From Symbiodinium natans (taxonomy: Eukaryota; Sar; Dinophyceae; Suessiales; Symbiodiniaceae): a stretch of 64,000 bases of DNA. Position numbers and translations under genes: made by a program. The notes beneath the pieces are model-generated. The model saw only the letters and a program-made list of their open reading frames with translations. It was not told where the DNA came from and did no database searches. The DNA lies in contig CAJNDS010002277.1 of NCBI GenBank assembly GCA_905221605.1, positions 421,387-485,386 of the forward strand, in the 5' to 3' direction. Shown here piece by piece: positions 57,254-64,000 of the stretch; position 1 is the first letter of the stretch; the number at the start of each line of letters is the position of its first letter.

Positions 57254-57564
57254 TCACCCTAATCCACTAATTCGGAGTTGCACCCTCCATCTCAAAATAT
57301 CTAAATACCACCCTGGCTCGTACCCTCTTTGCCCCCCACCCTCCACCCAAAACCCTAAACCCTAAACCCTGAAGCCTGAACCCTAAACCCTGAACCCCGA
57401 AATCCTGAAACCCCGAAACCCCTAAACCCCTAAACCGCCCAACCCCGCAACCCCGAAACCCCGAAACCCTGAAACCCTAAACCCTGAAACCCTAAACCCC
57501 AAAAAACCAAACCCTGAAACCCTGAAACCCTAAACCCCTCCTACCATATAATTACAAACCTTAG

Positions 57565-57735
57565 TGGTATTCGTGGACAAGGCCCGTTTTGTTCCTGGGC
57601 ATAGGCCCGTTTTTCGTGGGCAAGGCCCAAAAATTCGTGCGCATAGGCCCGGCGGGCCTATGCCCACGAATTTTTGGGCCACCGAGCCTATGGGTACAGG
57701 CCCAGAAATTCGTGGGCATAGGCCCCCAGCCTTGA
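57565..57735. repeat. CGTGGGCATAGGCCCG repeat with a 28-bp palindrome
   Basis: Arms 57624-57651 and 57653-57680 are inverted copies (GGCCCAAAAATTCGTG...CATAGGCCCG) with one mismatch and a one-base loop; further degenerate copies flank them. Confidence 0.85.
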
Positions 57736-57785
57736 GCCCCAAGCCCTTGAGACCCAAAACCATTGAGACCCAAAACAAACCCAGA

Positions 57786-57910
57786 CCCTAAGCCCTTGAG
57801 ACCCTAAACCCTTGAGACCCTAAACTCTTGAGATCCTAAACCCTTGAGACCCTAAACCCTTGAGTCCCTAAACCCTTGAGACCCTAAACCCTTGAGACCC
57901 TCAACCCTTG
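57786..57910. repeat. CCCTAAACCCTTGAGA 16-mer array
   Basis: Eight copies of a heptamer joined to CCCTTGAGA, a higher-order derivative of the telomere-type unit. Confidence 0.9.
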
Positions 57911-58117
57911 CGAACCCGATTAGTTTGTTGCTGAGCCATCCTACTAAGCAGAAACTTTGCTTTTTCTTAATGTTGTGCGAACTCCGGGTGGGTGGGTATT
58001 GAACGATGCTCGAACCACGAACCTAAACGAGAAACTGCTCGACCAGGAGCTCTTAAACCCTAAACCCTAAACCCTAAACCCTAAACCCTAAACCCTAAAC
58101 CCTAAACCCTAAACCCT

Positions 58118-58222
58118 AAAAAGGATATCTTCTGAGGGTTCGGCACAGGGGCTCCAGGTGGCGCTGGGGCGATCAAACCAGGCGCCTGCTTTGACCCCGG
58201 GAGCCTCCGTACTCTTCCGTAA
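58118..58222 (-). CDS. Exon, unknown protein
   Basis: Minus reads RKSTEAPGVKAGAWFDRPSA then TWSPCAEPSEDIL between a CCCTAAA and a TTTAGGG array. Confidence 0.55.
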
Positions 58223-58304
58223 CTCCGTACGATTCCAGCTTTAAAGGGTTTAGGGTTTAGGGTTTAGGGTTTCGGGCTTAGGGTTTAGGGTTTAGGGTTT
58301 GGGG

Positions 58305-58375
58305 AGGTATCATCACTCCGGGTGGGCGGCACGAAACACAGGCCGCCACCCAAACTATCTTCGACAACTCCCAAA
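58305..58375 (-). CDS. Exon, unknown protein
   Basis: Minus reads VEDSLGGGLCFVPPTRSDDT between an array and a G-rich tract. Confidence 0.45.
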
Positions 58376-58445
58376 TGGCACCTAACATGAGGTCCAAATA
58401 AGGCATAACTCGGGGTCATTTGGGCTTTATTTTAGGTCGGTGCTG

Positions 58446-58602
58446 GGGGCGGGGGGGGGGGTGGGGGGGGGGGGGGGGGTGGGGGTGGGGGGTTGGGGGG
58501 GTGGGGGGTGGGGGGGGGTTGGGGGGGGGGGTGGGTGGGGGGGAGGGGGGGGATGGTGGGGGGGGGGGGGGTGGTGGGGGGGGGGGGTGGGGCGGGGGGT
58601 TA
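58446..58602. repeat. G-rich tract with GGTGGG steps
   Basis: About 155 bp nearly all G with interspersed T. Possible G-quadruplex clusters; assembly here may be unreliable. Confidence 0.9.
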
Positions 58603-58752
58603 GGGTGAGAAGTTGAGGAACCCTAAACTAAACCCAATGCCCGAAAGAGGCTAACACCCCGACAGCAAGCAGATTCAGGGTTCAGAGTCTGAGGCTTAGG
58701 TTTCCTGGCGTAGGGGTTTCGGAGCAAAGGAATCCCAACAAGAGCTGTCGAG

Positions 58753-59008
58753 TAGGGTTTAGGGTTTAGGGTTTAGGGTTTAGGGTTTAGGGTTTAGGGT
58801 TTAGGGTTTAGGGTTTAGGGTTTAGGGTTTAGGGTTTAGGGTTTAGGGTTTAGGGTTTAGGGTTTAGGGTTTAGGGTTTAGGGTTTAGGGTTTAGGGTTT
58901 AGGGTTTAGGGTTTAGGGTTTAGGGTTTAGGGTTTAGGGTTTAGGGTCTAGGGTCTAGGGTTTAGGGTTTAGGGTTTTGGGTTTTGGGTTTTGGGTTTTG
59001 GGTTTAGG
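58753..59008. repeat. TTTAGGG array
   Basis: About 36 units ending in a GGGTTTT run. Confidence 0.95.
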
Positions 59009-59170
59009 GCAAGTGGGGTTAGATGTGCCCTGATGATGCCAAGGTTTTGGGTTTGATTCTGATGAGAATCCTCTGACAAGCCTCGAAGCTCGGGGGTGTC
59101 CCTCAACAACCTGAACCACAGATACTTGCGAAGGGGTTAGCATCATCAAGGCACATCTAACCCCACTTAC
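59009..59170. mobile_element. F13: element with 31-bp TIRs between opposite arrays
   Basis: GCAAGTGGGGTTAGATGTGC at left is mirrored at the right (GCACATCTAACCCCACTTAC), 29 of 31 bases paired. A TTTAGGG array abuts one end and a CCCTAAA array the other, extending the inverted repeat. Confidence 0.8.
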
Positions 59171-59204
59171 CCTAAACCCTAAACCCTAAACCCCAAAAGG
59201 GTGG

Positions 59205-59247
59205 CCCCCCAAGCGCACCTCTTCGAGCTCCGATTTGACGGCATTGC
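59205..59247 (-). CDS. Exon, unknown protein
   Basis: AGAGCCCAG acceptor, NAVKSELEEVRLGG. GAG/GTGCGC is an internal donor option. Confidence 0.5.
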
Positions 59248-59280
59248 CTGGGCTCTGGGTTTAGGAGGCCAGGGGCAAAG

Positions 59281-59402
59281 GGGGGGGGGGAGGTGGGGAG
59301 GGGGGGTGGGGAGGGGGGTGGGGGGGGGGGGGTGGGGTGGGGAGGGGGGGGGGTGGAGGGGGTGTGGGGAGGGGGGGGTGGGGAGGGGGGGGGGGGGGGG
59401 GT
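59281..59402. repeat. G-rich tract
   Basis: GGGGAGGGGGTGGGG-type DNA, 120 bp. Confidence 0.9.
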
Positions 59403-59429
59403 ACGAGGATCCTACTGTTTCGTAAACCT

Positions 59430-59538
59430 CCAGCAATAAGTAGGGTTTGGACTGGCCCCAGATATGGTTATAAGCAGTTCTAGCTACAGTTGCCCTACTT
59501 ATGACCGCAGCCGATATCCACCCGTGAACCTGCATGTA
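59430..59538. mobile_element. F1 element, left end degraded
   Basis: The GTTGCCCTACTTATGACC core and right end CCACCCGTGAACCTGCATGTA are recognisable. Confidence 0.65.
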
Positions 59539-59640
59539 GGGTTTTTGGGTTTACGGCCCTGCAAACCCCTAAACCACAAACCCTTTTCCCCATCAACTTT
59601 GAGCCGGGGCCTAACCCACAAAAGTTGACAGAGATGATTT

Positions 59641-59782
59641 GAGATGTCCCCCCTTAGACTAACAGCTCCGGAATAGGGATTACAATAGGGGGTACTATAA
59701 ACCCCTAAACCCTAAACCCTAAACCCTAAACCCTAAACCCTAAACCCTAAATTAGAGACTGTTAGTGCAAGGGCAACATCCC
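59641..59782. mobile_element. F5 element containing a CCCTAAA array
   Basis: GAGATGTCCCCCCTTAGACT and AACAGCTCCGGAATAGGGAT at left; AGAGACTGTTAGTGCAAGGG and CAACATCCC at right. Seven CCCTAAA units (59702-59752) sit at the core position where F5 at 54511 has TATAACCCCTAT repeats. Confidence 0.8.
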
Positions 59783-59789
59783 AAGACAT

Positions 59790-59865
59790 GATTGTTTCGC
59801 AGCGCGACGGGGCACAATAGGGCCCCGAGGCATGCTCCAAGAGAGTTTTGAGTTGCTTTGAGTTG
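59790..59865 (-). CDS. Exon, unknown protein
   Basis: Minus reads KQLKTLLEHASGPYCAPSRC then ETIMS. Confidence 0.5.
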
Positions 59866-59990
59866 CCCTAAACCCTAAACCCTAAACCCTAAACCCCAAA
59901 CCCTAAACCCCAAACCCCAAACCCTAAACCCTAAACCCTAAATCCCAAACCCCGAACCCTAATCCCGAGATCCGAAACCCTAAGCCCTAC

Positions 59991-60051
59991 CCTCCAAGGC
60001 CAGCGCCGAGGCCCTGGGCACCAAGCGCCTCAAGGTGTTGAGGCCTCGGCA
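59991..60051 (-). CDS. Exon, unknown protein
   Basis: 61 nt, CAGCATTCTTTCAG acceptor and GTAGGGC donor: CRGLNTLRRLVPRASALALE. Confidence 0.65.
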
Positions 60052-60174
60052 CTGAAAGAATGCTGGGGGTGGACGCAAGGATGTAGGATTTATGGGAACT
60101 GTATAGGGTTTGTCTACCCTAAACCCTAAACCCTAAACCCTGAGCCCTGAAACCTGAACCGTGGTTTGGGGCGG

Positions 60175-60206
<32 letters not shown>

Positions 60207-60284
60207 GCGGTTTTGGGTTTTTTGCATTTGTTTTTGCTCGGACCTTTTCGAGCTCTTGTGGTTGCGGGGCCTTTGTTGGAGCCT

Positions 60285-60345
60285 TACCGGGGCTTCGGAA
60301 GGCTTTTGGGGCCTTGAAGGCCTCTTGAAGCCTCTTGGCTGAGTG
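60285..60345 (-). CDS. Exon, Lys/Pro-rich
   Basis: Minus reads AKRLQEAFKAPKAFRSP, ending at a GTAAGG donor. A 31-base G run (60177-60207) lies further downstream. Confidence 0.45.
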
Positions 60346-60487
60346 AATCACATACAAGTTCTATTTATCATGGCCTTGAGGGTTCAGGGCTTAGGGCTAG
60401 GTTTAGGGTTTTTGTTTTGGGGTTCAGTAGGGCTTCGGGCTTTTGACGGCGATTCTTTCACTGACTATAGAGTGCTCGCGAGAGTAT

Positions 60488-60745
60488 TCAGGCGGTTTTG
60501 GGAGACGGCAATGGGGATGATATACGGCCACCACTTAGTGTATCCCAAGGAGGGCCATGATTCTTAACTTGTGTGTTTGGTGTTCGATAACATCTCGTTT
60601 GAGTACTCTCTACTTTAAGGAAGACCCCGTATACGCTTTGAGACCCACAGGAGGCACACTTGTCGCCTACTTTAGACCAGCCCCAACATACAGACCCCCC
60701 AAGGTCTTGGGGGGCTTCGAACCCATGGGCTCGACGCATGCGGGG
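60488..60745. other. Region open on both strands
   Basis: Minus: KVGDKCASCGSQSVYGVFLK within 83 codons. Plus: two frames, RVFRRFWETAMGMIYGHHLV and EDPVYALRPTGGTLVAYFRP, that would need an intron or frameshift. Strand undecided; a real exon is likely on one of them. Confidence 0.45.
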
Positions 60746-60939
60746 TTTAGGGTTTAGGCTTGAGGGTGTCGGGCTTAGGGTTTAGGAGTTTAGGGTTTAG
60801 GGTTTAGGGTTTCGGGTTTCGGGTTTAGGGTTTAGAGTTCAGGGTTTAGGGTTTAGGATTTAGGGTTTAGGGTTTAGGGCTTAGGGTTTAGGGTTTAGGC
60901 TTAGGGTTTATTAGGGTTTAGGGTTTAGGGTTTAAGGCC

Positions 60940-61011
60940 TTTGGGTTCGCCCCGTGTCCTCTGCAACCTTCATACGGCACGTGCCTTCACTGCAGATCTG
61001 CGAGTACTCCT
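60940..61011 (-). CDS. Exon, unknown protein
   Basis: Minus reads EYSQICSEGTCRMKVAEDTG then RTQR between arrays. Confidence 0.5.
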
Positions 61012-61106
61012 TTACTCAGTGAACCCGGAGCCCGCTACATCCTAACCCCAAACCCCAAACCCTAAACCCTAAACCCCAAACCCTAAACCCTAAACCCTAA
61101 ACCCCA

Positions 61107-61185
61107 AACACACACAACAGATCGGTGAGGCCCCTGGCCGGCGGATCTGCACTTTGGCACAGGAATCCTCCTCCTCGCAAGGCAG
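61107..61185 (-). CDS. Exon, unknown protein
   Basis: Minus frame ALRGGGFLCQSADPPARGLT; a second frame (EEEDSCAKVQIRRPGASPIC) is also open. Confidence 0.4.
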
Positions 61186-61198
61186 AGGTGGGACAGAG

Positions 61199-61303
61199 GT
61201 CCCCTTACTCTACTCCTAATACCTTACTGGGGGTCCTTATTACAAGGGAGCCCTACTATTTAGAGGGTCTATAATAGGGCTCCCTGATTTTCGTACACCC
61301 CCA
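61199..61303. mobile_element. F6-like element
   Basis: The right end GATTTTCGTACACCCCCAT and GGTCCTTATTACAAGGGAGC resemble F6; the left end is poor. Confidence 0.5.
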
Positions 61304-61319
61304 TCTGCCGCCCTCTATT

Positions 61320-61420
61320 CCCTTAGAGGATCTTTAAAAAAGCGCCCCCGAATTCAAGGGCAGAACCATTGAGGTCCGAGGTAGAGTCCCAGGAACATGC
61401 TCCAAAAGTCATCAATCCTA
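61320..61420 (-). CDS. Terminal exon candidate, unknown protein
   Basis: Minus reads MTFGACSWDSTSDLNGSALE then FGGAFLKIL and a stop. A 33-bp tandem repeat (AACCCACAAATCCCCCCAAA, four copies, 61440-61600) lies upstream. Confidence 0.45.
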
Positions 61421-61680
61421 GAGACCAGCCACACCCACACACCACCAAAACCCACAAATCCCCCCAAATACCCTCTAAGAACCCTCTAAACCCACAAATC
61501 CCCCCAAATAACCCTCTAAGAACCCACAAATCCCCCCAAATAACCCTCTAAGAACCCCCTAAACCCACAAAGCCCCCCAAAAAACAACCCTCTAAGAACC
61601 CATGAGCTGAACATCCATGAGCCCGAGACTCCCTAACCTCTCAGCCCCGCAGCCCTGAAGGGCTCAGGCCTCCTTGGGAC

Positions 61681-61707
61681 CCCGAGCGATCACAGCCCGA
61701 GAGTCAC
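61681..61707 (-). CDS. Microexon with GDSRAV-like motif
   Basis: 27 nt, GCCACTGAG acceptor and GTCCCAAG donor, reading (G)DSRAVIAR, the PP2C GDSRAVL strand. With the exon at 63105 it hints at a second PP2C gene, but intermediate exons do not connect in phase. Confidence 0.4.
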
Positions 61708-62061
61708 CTCAGTGGCTTACGAGGCTTGGGGTTTAGGGAGGCATTTTGGATTCAGCAACTTTAGTGGGCTTATTTCTACACGTATGAACTGTCATGCCCT
61801 GTAGATTCTCGCACACACACACACACAGAGACACAAAGACGCGGAGACACAGAGACACATGGCACCGCGCCTTCCGAAAATTGCTGCCCCCTAGTTAGGA
61901 CCCTAGACCCTAAACCCTAAACCCTAAACCCTAAACCCTAAAGGAGGTTAGGGACCTTATTAGTACGCCCCAGCTCTTAAGGTTGATAAGTACTGCCTAG
62001 AGCTGCCCCCCCCCCCCCCCCCCCCGAAGGCCGCAAGCTCTGAAGCCCTGAAGGGTTGAGT

Positions 62062-62239
62062 TGGGGGTTTACGAAAATAGGGTTTAGGGTTTAGGGTTTA
62101 GGGTTTAGGGTTTAGGGTTTAGGGTTTAGGGTTTAGGGTTTAGGGTTTAGGGTTTAGAACCCTTAAGATACTACCCCAAATAGTAGGATTTCCCTTATAG
62201 TAAGGCCCCATCAGGCACCCCTCAGATCGTAAACCCCCA
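62062..62239. mobile_element. F6 element containing a TTTAGGG array
   Basis: GGGGGTTTACGAAAATAGGG at left and GATCGTAAACCCCCA at right are inverted; eleven or so array units (62081-62157) follow directly on AATAGGG, again at a seed-like position. Confidence 0.8.
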
Positions 62240-62374
62240 CATGGGTTTAGGGTTTGGGGGTTTGAGAGACTCCGGTTCCGTGAACCCCTCAAACCGCGAA
62301 ACATCCTAGGCCCTAAACCCTAAACCCTAAACCCTAAACCCTAAACCCTAAACCCTAAACCCTAAACCCTAAAC

Positions 62375-62431
62375 CCAGAAGCCCCCGGACCGGACTTCCC
62401 TAAGGCAACGGCCGCAGTTCAGGAGTTTGAC
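62375..62431 (-). CDS. Exon, unknown protein
   Basis: 57 nt, phase 0, CGAAACCCCAG acceptor and GTTTAGGG donor: VKLLNCGRCLREVRSGGFW. Confidence 0.65.
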
Positions 62432-62480
62432 CTGGGGTTTCGGGTGCCAGGGCGCGGCTCGAGGAGGTTTCAAGGGGGGG

Positions 62481-62600
62481 GCTTAGGGTTTAGAGGGTAG
62501 AGGGTAGAGGGTTTAGGGTTTAGGGTTTAGGGTTTAGGGTTTAGGGTTTAGGGTTTAGGGTTTAGGGTTTAGGGTTAGGGTTTAGGGTTTAGGGTTTAGG
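62481..62600. repeat. TTTAGGG array
   Basis: About 14 units with AGAGGGT variants to the left. Confidence 0.9.
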
Positions 62601-62609
62601 GCTGGGGCA

Positions 62610-62840
62610 CGGGAGAGGGTGGAAGGGCCTCTGGAGGTCATCGGCTTAGGATTCTGGGTTGAAGAGCAGCGTGGGCAGGACGGCGAAGAAAGCACAGGGT
62701 ATCTAACATTTCGCATGGAAAAGAGGAAACAGAAGGAACGAGGTTTTAGCCGTCCAGGGATTAGATCGCCAAGAGAAAGAGCCCCGCACGAAGCCCTGTC
62801 GATCTCAAACTCCAACGAAATCTTCGGTGGAAAGGTGGTC
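62610..62840. other. Long block open on both strands
   Basis: Minus: FEIDRASCGALSLGDLIPGR. Plus: a 109-codon frame with STGYLTFRMEKRKQKERGFS. A real exon is probable; strand not decided. Confidence 0.45.
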
Positions 62841-62847
62841 TCAACCC

Positions 62848-62996
62848 TACTTGGAGGTTCATTGAGGCAGCTTGGGGTAGTTACAAGTGAGTTTTTAGTA
62901 GGGCAACAATCAATACTTATAACTTATAACCTTCCTCAGATTCCTTAGGGCACTCATCCCTATACTTCTATAACTACCCCAATGAACCTCCAAGTA
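62848..62996. mobile_element. F1 TIR element
   Basis: TACTTGGAGGTTCATTGAGG at left, CCCAATGAACCTCCAAGTA at right. Confidence 0.88.
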
Positions 62997-63104
62997 ACCC
63001 TAAACCCTAAACCCTAAACCCTAGGCCCTAAACACTTGCCCCCGCAGAGCCTAACTCGAAGGCTCTCAGAAATGGGCGGAATAGGTGCCATCCCCGCTTC
63101 TTAC

Positions 63105-63137
63105 GCAGACAGCTCCCACCACCGTCGACCCGGAGTC
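63105..63137 (-). CDS. Microexon with DSGSTVV motif (second PP2C?)
   Basis: 33 nt, GTTTCTTGCGCAG acceptor and canonical GTAAGA donor: DSGSTVVGAVC, like the PP2C (D)GSTA-x-x-A segment that precedes GDSRA. The rest of such a gene lies partly outside the window. Confidence 0.5.
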
Positions 63138-63261
63138 CTGCGCAAGAAACTCGGCCGTGGGGTTTAGGGTTCAGGGATGTTCAGGGAAGCGAAACCCCCC
63201 CGTCCCTTAGGTACAGGGTTCAAGCGGAAGAAACAAGTACTGCAATTCGGGGAAGGAGGAA

Positions 63262-63315
<54 letters not shown>
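63262..63315. repeat. Poly-G run of about 54 bases
   Basis: The longest homopolymer in the window. Confidence 0.95.
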
Positions 63316-63316
<1 letters not shown>

Positions 63317-63479
63317 GTGGTGGCGCGGGGTGCGGGGGGCGGCGGGGGAAGCAAGGAAAACCCTAAACCCTAAACCCTAAACCCTTACTGCGAAAAGCTG
63401 CGCCTTGTCCGGGTTCTCCTGGACGTAGGAATGGAGTCGCTCGTCCACCTGCGGCACCGAAACCTCAACCATTAGCCTT

Positions 63480-63506
63480 TAGGGTTTAGGGTTTAGGGTT
63501 TAGGGT

Positions 63507-63573
<67 letters not shown>

Positions 63574-63615
63574 GGTTTAGGGTTTAGGGTTTAGGGTTTA
63601 GGGTTTAGGGTTATA
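63480..63615. repeat. TTTAGGG array with a GGGTTGA core
   Basis: Eleven TTGAGGG units lie between perfect TTTAGGG units, a locally homogenised variant. Confidence 0.95.
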
Positions 63616-63652
63616 TGCTGTGCAGTAGGGTTTCAGGGCTTGTACAAGCCCT

Positions 63653-63763
63653 GCTTGAAGGTTCATGGATAGGCAGGGTGTTTACTAGAGTGAGTGCAAT
63701 TTACACCCCTAAGTAGGAGGCGAATTAGACCCCTATTTCTCACGACCCAGGAACCGTCAAGTA
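63653..63763. mobile_element. F1 element, diverged
   Basis: GCTTGAAGGTTCATGGATAG at left and CCAGGAACCGTCAAGTA at right. Confidence 0.7.
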
Positions 63764-64000
63764 AACCGTCCAAAGGTGTCCGCTGGCTTCGTCACCCCCG
63801 CCTTGTGCCCGACCGTATGAACCCGGGATATCTGTACCTTCACTAGGCTCTGCAAGTCTAAAAAGCTTATTACTTCTAACCCTATAATGAAGTCCCCAAG
63901 AACTTTCAAGTTCAAGAGTTTGCTCTGTCTTGGCCAGCCGCGCGGCCGGGCGAGGGCTCTTTCTGGCGCTCTCTCACTCTCTCGCGCTCTCGCTCGCGCT

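Noticed and set aside
57970-58040. tRNA-like GGTTCGAGC string
   Set aside because: No acceptor stem, anticodon arm or D arm could be paired around it.
61681-61707. Claim that the GDSRAV microexon belongs to the PP2C gene at 38-44 kb
   Set aside because: More than 15 kb with many unrelated exons and at least one gene end (54843) lies between them.
5431-63615. Coccidian (Eimeria-type) genome with telomere-like AAACCCT repeats
   Set aside because: Considered because Eimeria has such repeats, but the CAG-repeat richness expected there is absent and TIR introners are abundant. Not formally excluded.

Overview
This window looks like nuclear DNA of a protist, most likely a dinoflagellate or a close alveolate relative. 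That is inferred, not proven. It has no rRNA, tRNA, CRISPR array or prokaryotic operon. Three kinds of sequence alternate throughout: short GC-rich exon-like blocks of about 25-270 bp; well over a hundred arrays of the plant/alveolate-type telomere heptamer TTTAGGG/CCCTAAA; and short AT-richer elements with terminal inverted repeats (TIRs) in at least a dozen families, named F1-F14 here. Microsatellites, polypurine tracts and long G runs fill the rest.

The best-supported gene is a PPM/PP2C-type protein phosphatase on the minus strand at about 37.8-44.6 kb. It is cut into at least 11 exons of 33-95 bp whose translations give the PP2C motifs in the right order. Other minus-strand gene ends with phase-compatible exons lie at 14.1-14.9 kb (stop at 14126), about 16.4 kb (stop at 16377) and 54.8-55.3 kb (stop at 54843). 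Almost every GC-rich block has a good open frame on the minus strand, which suggests a unidirectional gene cluster reading from 64 kb toward 1. Many blocks are also open on the plus strand, so strand and frame of single exons stay uncertain unless phase or a motif decides.

The central observation is that the telomere-repeat arrays seem to be introns. In the cases where splice phase can be followed, the array itself supplies the 5' splice site (GTTTAGGG in one orientation, GTAAACCC in the other) and a short pyrimidine-containing stretch ending in AG closes the intron. TIR elements do the same: one F3 copy is exactly a 113-bp intron (14394-14506). Arrays also sit inside TIR elements, and at least two arrays are flanked by near-perfect direct repeats of 18-20 bp. 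Together this suggests intron-generating elements (introners), some of which have grown or been seeded with telomere repeats.

Layout: 1-6 kb, dense arrays with few clear exons; 6-23.5 kb, minus-strand exons between arrays and elements, including a coiled-coil-rich run at 19-21.3 kb; 24.4-28.3 kb, arrays and a 2.7-kb GT-rich compound microsatellite; 28.3-37.6 kb, exons and C-rich or AT-rich low-complexity DNA; 37.8-44.6 kb, the PP2C gene with unexplained plus-strand open segments in one large intron; 45-48.5 kb, exons, then a CATCATGAGCATC-rich tract and a 0.8-kb polypurine tract; 48.6-64 kb, minus-strand exons between arrays, TIR elements and poly-G runs.
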